Shown here one piece after another: positions 39,701 through 50,100 of a DNA stretch of 64,000 bases. This stretch comes from Ciona savignyi (lineage: Eukaryota; Chordata; Ascidiacea; Phlebobranchia; Cionidae): assembly GCA_000149265.1 (NCBI GenBank), contig CH002980.1:1757699-1821698 (forward strand), in the 5' to 3' direction. A model generated the notes under the pieces. It searched no databases, had not been told where the DNA came from, and saw nothing but the letters and a program-made list of their open reading frames with translations. Within the stretch, counting starts at the first letter, position 1. Each line of letters begins with the position of its first letter. The position numbers were made by a program, and so were the translations under genes.

Positions 39701-42700
39701 ATTAAAATCTAACACAGACCTTTGTCCGAAAAGCATATGTCGAGATTGCTCAGAGTTTTTTTTTCAACACAGAGTGTAGCCAACAAGAGACTCATTACTT
39801 TTACTCGAAAAACTTTCAACTAATGTATGTATAATATAAAGCATGTTACTAGTTTAATCATGCAACCTTTAATCTGACAAGCTTTAAATGACATTCAATA
39901 ATTGCTATATTAATAATGATCTTAAGTTTTACATGGATATACCACTACCCATTGACTCACCTGTATTTCTAGTCTGAACTTGTTGCATTGCTGCTACTTG
40001 TTGGTTAGTAACAGCTGACGTGTGCCTTATCTCCAGAACATTGCTTCCCATGTCTTCAACATTACTTCTCAAGTCATCATGGGCTGTTGTCAAGCGTTGA
40101 TCTTCCTGGGTCCGGCTGATACCCTCTTCTCTGATCTGCTGCGTCAATGTCACCACTGCATCATCGTGATTGGAAGATGATCTTGACAGAACTTTAATGC
40201 GTTTGTCGATTTGAGCAACTCGGCTTTCAATTTGGTTGTGAAATTGCAGGTTTTCAGAATCCTGGGTTTGCAGTCTCCCTTCTAAGTCCTGAAGTTCTTG
40301 ATTTATGTTTTGCATGGAGGTACTGCTGTCTCTTAATTGAGTGTGCACTGCAGTCAGTCTATCCTTAAATACGTTGTTGTTTCTGGAGATGTACTGCTCA
40401 GAAACATCAAATCGTCGCTTTAAAACTACAGCTCTGTCATCAGTTTGATCAATTTTGGCTTTTGTAATGTTCAACTGATTTCTAAACAATAAAAGCATGT
40501 AAATCATACAGCTAATATGAAATTTTATTTTAGAAATCACCTGAAATCTGCATGATAAGAATCAATGCGATCTTGTCTGTAACCAACATTTGTGATCGAC
40601 TGGGAAACCCCCAGAATATCCTTCTCCAGGTTGGTAACCACTTGGTGAAAGGACGTGATGTCGCCTGCATTTTGAAACACGAGGTTCCTCATGCCAATCA
40701 AGGTTTCCACCTTTGTGTTGAGTGTGGGTACAGAGTTGATGGGCTCTTGGAATGAATGAATCTGTGGATGAGTAGTGGTTGGTACATGTGTCTCCAGTAT
40801 TGAATTGTTATTAGAATTTTTTAAGGATAGTTATAGGAATAAAGGTAGTGACCAAAAACATATCTGGTTCCATTTTTATTTTTGCCACATTCTAAGTATG
40901 TGTCTTTAAAAAAGACAATATTCAATGTAATTAGATTAATTTATAGCAACTTTGATAATCATATTTGCAAAAACTGCATTTCAGTTAATTGTGTTCGTTC
41001 TGCTATCACTCATAACATCATTGACACCTAAAGCAGTTGTTTTCGACCTTCGTAATTGTTTGCTGTAGAAAGCGTTGTGTGATCACTAACACACAACTTA
41101 ATAAAAAATACAACTACAAGTGCAGTTTTCTGGTTTTTCTATTTAATGGAGGTTCCGCTGCAAGTCAAATTTAGATTCTCGCCATGTGACATATGGAGTT
41201 GAATTGGAGATTTATGTACCAGATATAGATAGCAGCGGATCCTGGGTAATCTCGGCCAATTACACGAGTTAACCCCCTGGCCCCACAAATTCATCAAAAA
41301 ATCAAAAGTTGTACAACACACTGCAATATCTATGGTTGTCTGATAATTAACCTTGTCATACTGACTGTCGTTTTCCAACACACGGCAGCAATAAACAATA
41401 TCCCATATCAGAAGGTATGAGAATGAGAGTTGTTACAATACTGGAAATCAACGAAAATGACCCTAATTTTCGCCTTTTTGAATGATACCGAAGAGGACAT
41501 AAATGTGTGTTGATTTTATCAATGGAGTAACATTTAAGAGTTGTTACAATAAATAAATATTTACTTCTTTACCTGAGACTGTAAAACACGAATCGCAGAC
41601 GGAATTGATTGTAATTCTTGGAGTAACTTTTGCTGCCATTGATTGGGTTCTGTCAAATTGTCCAGGGGCTGATTACTGTCGATTGAATTGCTCATATTTC
41701 TATCCAGCTCTGGTATCTCATAATTTGACAGGGCCTGAATAAAAAATTGTTTTTTATGGTTAAAATATAACAAAATAATAAATGAAAAATGCTTACGCAT
41801 AATAAAACCCAGTTATATAAATAAATTAACTATTGTGGCCGGCCACAAAAACTTAGGCTGTGAAACTGAACAAATATCAATGGGATCTAACATCTTGGAT
41901 ATTCAATGGAAAAATCATAGCATAAAATTCTATTGCTAGCTGGTCAGTTGTATTCTTGGGCACTGCACTTAACAGATATAGCTTAAATACTGTAGTAATG
42001 GGAGGCAAACTATGCAATGTTTATCCTATATAAAGCACCCTGTATTAGCGGCATTAACCAAACTCAAGGCATTTGGGGTATTAGGACTATGCTTATTACA
42101 ACTCTTTTAACTGTGCCATCCATAAGGATGCAATTGAGGATTTTCTTCAACTTAAATTACCTCATCATGAGGAGGCAAAATACTTCCCTGGACCTGCTCG
42201 GATAATACCGACAGCTCAGCGGATAAAGTTTCCAAGGCGACGTTAGTTGAAGAGAGCTCTGCAGAGATCGAATTGTTAAGCAGAGTAAGGTCGGACGATC
42301 TCGCGAAACTTTCCATGTTCATGCCTGTTAGAGCAATGGTTATGTGTTAATAGAGTTAGTCAGCCATGCATTGTACAGAGAACAAACTTTATTGGAGTTA
42401 AAATTTTCAGAGAAAGGCATAGAAAAGTGTGCTATCATGCTAAAAATTAGTTTGATAGATTCAAGAACAAAGTACTAAACTTCTTAATTACAACCCTAGA
42501 AATATCAGTAAACAATCAATGCCTTTATCCATAAATATAAAACAAGTATGATATACTTCATATTTATAGTATTTGAGAAAACAGTACTTATATTCTATAG
42601 TCAGTAGTAAGACACTGGGAAAGAAATAAAATAAAGAAAAAAGTAATTTGAGAAAAATAGGTAAAATAGTTATTATACATGGAAACATTAAGTAAAAAGC

Positions 42701-45700
42701 CATGCAATAAAGAGTACAAATGACCAAGCACAGTTTGGGGCTACATAATAAGCTTATAATGGGAAGACTATTGATAGTTTGACCACTGCACTAAGAATTT
42801 TCTGTGGTTGCTTCCCAGAGCAAGGAAATTAATGGACAAAATCTTAAGTAAACAGATTGTTCAATAATTTTAAGCTATATTAAAAAACAATATTTAAAAG
42901 CAACAGGTCCAATAACCCAGAAGCGATTTAGATTACGGCAAAATAGCACCAGACCATATTACCTTCCAAGTTTCGAATGCGTCTTCTTTGGTTCCCCAGC
43001 CACCTTCTGTGTTCGTGGACTTTGGTACCAAGCTGTTTCACATTGGTTTCCAACATCTTCCGAATTGCGGAATCATTGGAAGTGCTTGTCATATTTTTAA
43101 CTGCGCTTTTCATAGTTGCAAAGGACTGTGTTGTCTCATCCAAAACTTGGGATAATTCATCTGCATGTAAAGTTAACCTCGATATTTCAGATTGTTGGAA
43201 GCTGACCATGTCTCTGATGCTGTTGAATTCTGATTTCATATTTTGAAATGAACTGTTGAGTTGGTTGTATTGGATTGGACTTGAAGATAAGGTCATAAGG
43301 TTGGATATTTGCAAATCAATTTCTTCTCTAGACCTTTGTACAGTATCAGCAACCACAGCATCAAGCGACTCTTGTAATGTACTTAGCTCCGATTTGGTGG
43401 CAAAATTATCTGGAGATATTAAACTGCTTCTGAAGAGCAAATCATCGTCTTGTTGGTTGGGTGTGTTACTGGAGGATGATATTATGCTTCTGTTCAAACT
43501 TTGCAATGCATCTGCATTCTCATATGTTTGGGAGCTCAAATCAAGCAGTATTTCATCACTGGTTTTCAAGCTCTGAAGAAAACTTGTTTATGTTTATTGC
43601 ATCATATTTTTGGACATAACAGAATGTTGTCTAAATACAGTTCAGGCACTAATTAGCTTGGTCGGTTAGTGCAGCCAAAAAGTTGCACCTGTATGAAACT
43701 CTTCACTACCTAGTTGGTTGTATCCTTGGGCAAGGCACTTAACGGACATCGTCTAACGGAGAAGAAGGATGGGTATTACTGAATTGAAGAAACGTGTGTC
43801 AATTATACACAACATACACAGGGATAAACGTAAATATCCTATACCTAATCCTCTTTGACAAATGCTTAAAGTGTTACTAATACCACTGTTGTATTATCCT
43901 ATCCAATATCCAAAGCCGGTTTTATAACAGACAGAATTGATTTATTTCTCATGAAGCCACAAACAAAAGTGTAGTTGTATTAAAGTGTATATAAATGGTT
44001 ATGTATCGTAACAAAGTAAAAATAAAACAGATATCATAGTCTAAATATATAGATCATCCCACCTCAAATATGCTTGGTATAATCAATTCATGCTCAGCAA
44101 TTGATAAGCTCATCTTTGAAAGTGATTCTGTGGCATTTACAATGAGATATCTTAAATCGTTAAGTTCAGCAAGTCTTGTTTGGTCTTCTATATCTTTCTC
44201 TCTCAAGCTGAAAGATTCAATAAGGTAAAAGGAGAAAAAATGCAAGTAAGTNNNNNNNNNNNNNNNNNNNNNNNNNNNNNNNNNNNNNNNNNNNNNNNNN
44301 NNNNNNNNNNNNNNNNNNNNNNNNNNNNNNNNNNNNNNNNNNNNNNNNNNNNNNNNNNNNNNNNNNNNNNNNNNNNNNNNNNNNNNNNNNNNNNNNNNNN
44401 NNNNNNNNNNNNNNNNNNNNNNNNNNNNNNNNNNNNNNNNNNNNNNNNNNNNNNNNNNNNNNNNNNNNNNNNNNNNNNNNNNNNNNNNNNNNNNNNNNNN
44501 NNNNNNNNNNNNNNNNNNNNNNNNNNNNNNNNNNNNNNNNNNNNNNNNNNNNNNNNNNNNNNNNNNNNNNNNNNNNNNNNNNNNNNNNNNNNNNNNNNGA
44601 AAATATAGATATACTTAATTCTTTTTGTTGAATCTCTGCCTGATAATTTAATTATAGTTGTCTTATAGCACAAAAATCAGAAGTTTTTAAAACACAATGA
44701 GAAACCAAATACCGTAATTGATAATTTGCTAGTTCTCCAATTCCTTGGCTGAGCATGGAAGCTTGAAAAGCGACGCTGGCGTTTAATGCATTTAAATCCA
44801 CCTTTACTTGTTCCAATTCATGAACATTGAGCCTGGGACTTGCAACCAAATTTTGGGGTGGATTTATTCCACTGACTAAATTTTCAATGTTATTTATTCG
44901 ATTTTCTTGGGAATCCAATAAGTTTTTAAGATCAGTTTCTTTCTGAGTGAAAATATGCTCTCCATTATCACGTCCTCTCAATCTTTGCTCCAGAAATTCA
45001 AAAGTGACGTAACTTCCGTTTGAGGTCGGCTTTTCAACAGCACGAAGCAGTTCTTGGGGATGAAGTAACCCTGATGAATTTAAGGGAGGTTCCACAGAAT
45101 CAGAGGGAGGGTACGGTCCTGTGGGATAATCGGATGGAAAATCTGGACCTGGGTTAAGTGGAACCTCCGTACCAATTTGACTGAAAATCTCCTCATGGCG
45201 TTGCGATGTCTGATTGAGAAATTCTATATCTTGTTGTATGTTCTGCAGAAGACATAAAAAAGGTTAAGTAACATCTAATTAGTATGTGTGTGCCGAACGA
45301 AATCAGATCCATTCACTTTTTTAAATATAATATCAGTTAGTCACATTTGGAGGGAAAAAAGTTTTGCCTAAAAGTCATTCATTCCTGAAAACAGACAAAA
45401 ATAAAAAAAAGTGGGTTGACTGTATAATGCGTGTAAAAATAATAAAATTATCTACCCCTTTTAAGCCAAGAATGTTAAACAAATGGTAAAAAACGTATCA
45501 TCGTAAATCGGTAAATCTCCGCTGCAGGGATAGACACAACAAACCATCAAGTTTGCAACGTGAAAACGAAAATGGGAAATTACTAAACGGGACTTACCCT
45601 AAATTATATGAAAACGAAAAGTTTTTTGTCGAGCCTACTGTTGAATCCGTTTGGGTTCGTCAATAGGTTGGTTGTTAAACGTCATGCATTATACTTGGTA

Positions 45701-47104
45701 ACGCAAACCGTACCACCACAGCGTAACGAATGGCCACAATCGCCTTAACCCAGTGGATTAATGGGTTCTACTTAAACTAAAGGTACGATTTAATCATACA
45801 GAACACAGAATAATATATCCGGTAACTCGATGATCGTCTCGAGGTTATTTGACGATTTCTGGTGTGTTAACGCAAGTTTACGTATTTTCAAAATAATATC
45901 CCGGCGGCCTGTGCTATAACGCACCATTCGTTTATCCATTAACGGGGATAAAACATGAATATATTCTACTCTTTTCGAATACAAAATATAAAAGTACGAT
46001 GGATCACAGGAAGCTATAAAAGCTAATGATCTTATGGAATAAGATACTCATCATGATCATCACAAGGATAAATGCAAAGGAATAAACAAATGTGTCGTTT
46101 ATAATAGAAACATTGCTTTAAAAGTCATATCAAACTCACTGCAAGCAAAGAATCGTGATTTCTCCTCAAACTGACCGCGTCTGTTTCAAGGTCCGTAACA
46201 CGTTGCGTTATCAGGTCATATTTCACCAGATCTGCGTCTGTAAATATCGAGGTTATTTAGTTTGTAATAAAACATGTAGTTTATTCAAGACAATGTCAAG
46301 TAGAAGTGGGAAATAAGACACAGCCAGTTCAGTCAATTTAAGTTGTTAGAATAGTTGTCTATCCAGTTATAGTCATTTTTTAATCAGGTAAAATCATCTG
46401 AATACGAATAAATCTAGGGTTGCATTGGATCTAACAAGAAGGTATAGTAAGCTCAAAAAAAGTGACGCAAAAAAATAATTCAGCCACACAAGGCGCAGTC
46501 GTGTTGATTGAATGATATATATATATGGAATGATCTACTTAAGTACACTCGTGTAGGCGAATGGTTAACGCCACCGATACACATACCAATTGTACTTGTA
46601 CAGTTGAAAACTACCCTTGGGGTGAGCACACTTTTTGAATCTAGGGACAAAAATTACTTCATTCTTATAGACTGGTGGGTGATCGTGTTCTATCACTCCT
46701 GATAAAAAACATTAGATATACATACATTAAGTGCTTACAACCAGAGAGCACTGTTACGTTAAGCGACAAACTAATTTAGCTGTGACGTCGCTATTTAGCA
46801 ACAAGTCGATGACACCAGGCGGGTCAGAATAAAAGACCTGGCGTGCCGGATTCGGCACGCGGGCCATAGTTTGCCTATGTCTGCTATAAGCGGTGCTAAA
46901 ACTTCAATATGCATGCTATTCAATAGAAAACAACAGAGATATTTGATACTCACCATTATTAGAGACTCGCTCCTATTCGAATTTGTAATGTAATTCTGCC
47001 AAGCAAGCTATGGTTGTTTTGGTCTGGACACTTTTTTTTACTGAGCCAAGTTTCGAACACATGATAAGATCGTCAACAGGGCCGTTTTTTGTTGTATAAG
47101 AGTC

Positions 47105-47171
<67 letters not shown>

Positions 47172-50100
47172 CGCGTTAACCATTCGGCCACACGACCGTA
47201 CTGGAGTCGCGTCACTTAACTGATGATGTTAAATTCCGGTCAGAGATATCTCACCTTGTACTTGCTTAAGCGACTCCTCTATTGCCGCAACTGTCGTAGC
47301 AACGTCTATTAACATGTTGAAGTTGTCTCCGTTTATATCTGTTTGTGTACTTGTAGCTGAAGGAGTAATTACCGAACGTGACTTTGTTTCCAATATTGCT
47401 GTGATGTTCTGTGGTCAAAAAGTACAAACTGATAAATGTTTCCAACACCCTAATGGTCAAACGCAAAGGCTTTGGTGTCGCGTCAAATCGACAGACAAAG
47501 GGTTGGGAAATCGAAACCAACCCGGTTGCTACATGTTTCTGTCAGGGACTAGGTATTTTACCAACGTTGCTTGGACTCAGTTAAATTTTAACATAAAATA
47601 TAAAAGAAAATCTGCGTCAGCTAATAGCGGGGCAAACGGTGCATAATATCGAGCCAGGTTAGCATTCGAGACCAAGCATATTGCAAGGCATATTCTGAGA
47701 AAACAGTTATCTGGATATATTTGGTTTACAGCATGTTCATTATAGGATGAAGAATTTAGGTGCTAAAATCGCATGGACCTATTTTGACAGAGGCTTCGCG
47801 CGCTCTTGAACAAATTCGATAAAAAAGTGTTATAAAACCCTTTGATTCTGTTATAACTTTCGAACCTGTATAGTGTTGTTCATGGTGCTTTGTTTGCGTT
47901 CAACAACTCTTATTGCGTCACTGAGATCCTCCAGTGATAAAGGGAAATCCCCAGTCACTATTTCGGATTCGTAAGCATCTTCCGGCATAGCTTGTTCGCT
48001 TGCTAAGATAATAGAACAACTTTATGTTAAATTAACACGCTTGGGATATTAATAACTAACTCCTCTTGTCACAGTTTGATAGATTAGTGCGTCCACTTTC
48101 AATCTAAATGTAATCGGGTCGAAACTGGTGACAACCTATTCGGTCGTGATCTTTGGCAATGCACTTAGCGGACGGACATTGCCTGAACACTGCGTATTAA
48201 AGTGTTCTACCAAAATTGAAGAAACGTCTAAATCATACACATCATACTGCAATAGATCCGGTTATAACCCGACGGTGGAGGCGGGGTGATCTGACGAATA
48301 ACAATGTGAGAACACTTCCTTACATAATCCCGAGATAATCTGACGATTTTCCGTGTGATAATGCTCAGCCCCTTGCGCTTTCATTTACGGGTGTAGACAT
48401 AAATATATTCCTATAATTTAACGACCTTTGTATAAAGTAGCACATTTTAATATTGGTTGAAAATAGAAAAATAATAATATACAGTGTATCTGTGCTTCGA
48501 TTTAATATACAGAAAGAGTCATAGACTGCTTCCTCAAGGAGTCTATGGAAAGAGTTTTCCTTCTTATACAGACTAATGCTTGCAGTAACGCGAATACAAA
48601 CGTAAGTTATTGCAAAAGTTAAAAAATTTGCGACTTACCTTTTAAAAGATCAACCTCGTTTTGCATGTTATACACGGTCTCACTCATCTCACCAAGAGTA
48701 AGTGTTCTTGATTCTGCATCAGCTATGTAGGAACAATGTTATCATCATGGGAAATGTTTTATTAATAAATAATTCCATAGCCTTTTAATATAAGCAAGTC
48801 CGACCCGTTTTATGTTAAAAAATAACTTTTTTTCTGCGTTATACATTTTGGGAGTTTATCATTCGCCGGAATATAAGGTGCAACATAATGTTGGGACACA
48901 ATACCCATTTCAGTTCACAGAATCGAGGGAACCAGTTTATTTATATATCTTTTTAAACGTGTTTTCATGACTGTTGTTTTACCGTTTTTTCTTGTTTACC
49001 AATTTTTTACTAAATGTCCTGCTTCATGTTTTTATCATGGAAACAAAAATAAATTAAACTATACCGCATATTAGGCGGCCGGAAAGTTTTCATTTCATCA
49101 TCTCGAAACAACTCGGTTTCAGTTAGGCCGCTAAGTTAAGAGCCTAAACACACAATGCTCTTACATCTGAGCATTTCCGTTTCCCTGTTCACCGCATCAA
49201 TGCTTCCCGCAAACGACTGGAAATAAGATTCGTAGTTGGCAATAGCAGTTTCAGTTTCATTGATCCGCTGTCCGAGATCTTGTATCAGTGCCATGGTATT
49301 CTGATCGGTTTGTGCACCTAAGTACAAACTTAATATTGTCTCACAATAACCTCTTTAATTATACTTAAATATTTTTATTTTACGTTGTGGTAATGCTCGT
49401 TGACTTTTCTCGTTCACGGGGATAAATCATATCTTATTCTATATGTCAAAACCAGTTTTGCCAAATAAGCATATAAGTGCAATAGAATACTTAATCAACC
49501 ATTAGGTCCATGATACCTGGCAACTTAAATAAAATTAAACAAGTTGCTGGGCGCTGTGATACGATATACCTTGATTTGCAGTTGCCACAGGAGAGAGATT
49601 TATACCGGTAGCTGGCAGTATTGTGTGATTGTTCGACGATTGTAGCGCGTTAACAATGTTCTGGATGCTTGCACTCTGCCGTTCTTGGAGTTCTAACGAT
49701 AGAAATGTTACTACAAATTATTATCTGTCTAATTATATCTGTTTAAAATCAGTTAATTAATGGGTTGGGCTATTAGTGGGAGGGTCCTGAGATCAAAATC
49801 AGGGTGCTTTCTAGTCGCATGTGTGTTTTTGTCAAAAGCAAAGTTTATTTAAAATCCCAGTAAATGTATTAAAACAAAACAAAATGCCATCTACCTATAG
49901 TGAACAAAACACTAATATTGCGCAAAGGATGACGTTGGGTTAATCGTTTGAAGACGTCAATTAAGGTAAAGATATACTGGTGGTGAACGTGATGAGCCGT
50001 GAGCTTCAAATTTAGAATTTTTCGAGGTGGGTTTGCGGTCTGGAAAATCTCTTACCACATATTATCAAAGATAAGGACAGTTTATCTTCATTTGACAGTT

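Larger units (their letters stand above)
34330..43572 (-). other. Coiled-coil segment B of the giant lectin protein (13 exons)
   Basis: Exons right to left: 42963-43572, 42161-42324, 41573-41734, 40541-40761, 39961-40481, 39487-39650, 38579-38656, 37510-37648, 36926-37088, 36500-36644, 35877-36026, 35061-35278, 34330-34567. The two largest (610 and 521 nt) encode unbroken heptad-type helix, for example RLQTQDSENLQFHNQIESRV. Sequons include NRS, NSS, NMT and NIT. No catalytic or binding motif is visible. Plus-strand open frames over these exons are shadows of the helical code. Confidence 0.87.

Noticed and set aside
42977-43576. Plus-strand open frames over the coiled-coil exon (42977-43246 and 43256-43576)
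   Set aside because: They are antisense shadows of the 610-nt coiled-coil exon on the minus strand, with no domain features of their own.
47025-47202. Functional tRNA gene
   Set aside because: Box A- and box B-like halves are present, but a 61-bp TA run separates them and the stems do not pair; several dispersed copies show it is a SINE.
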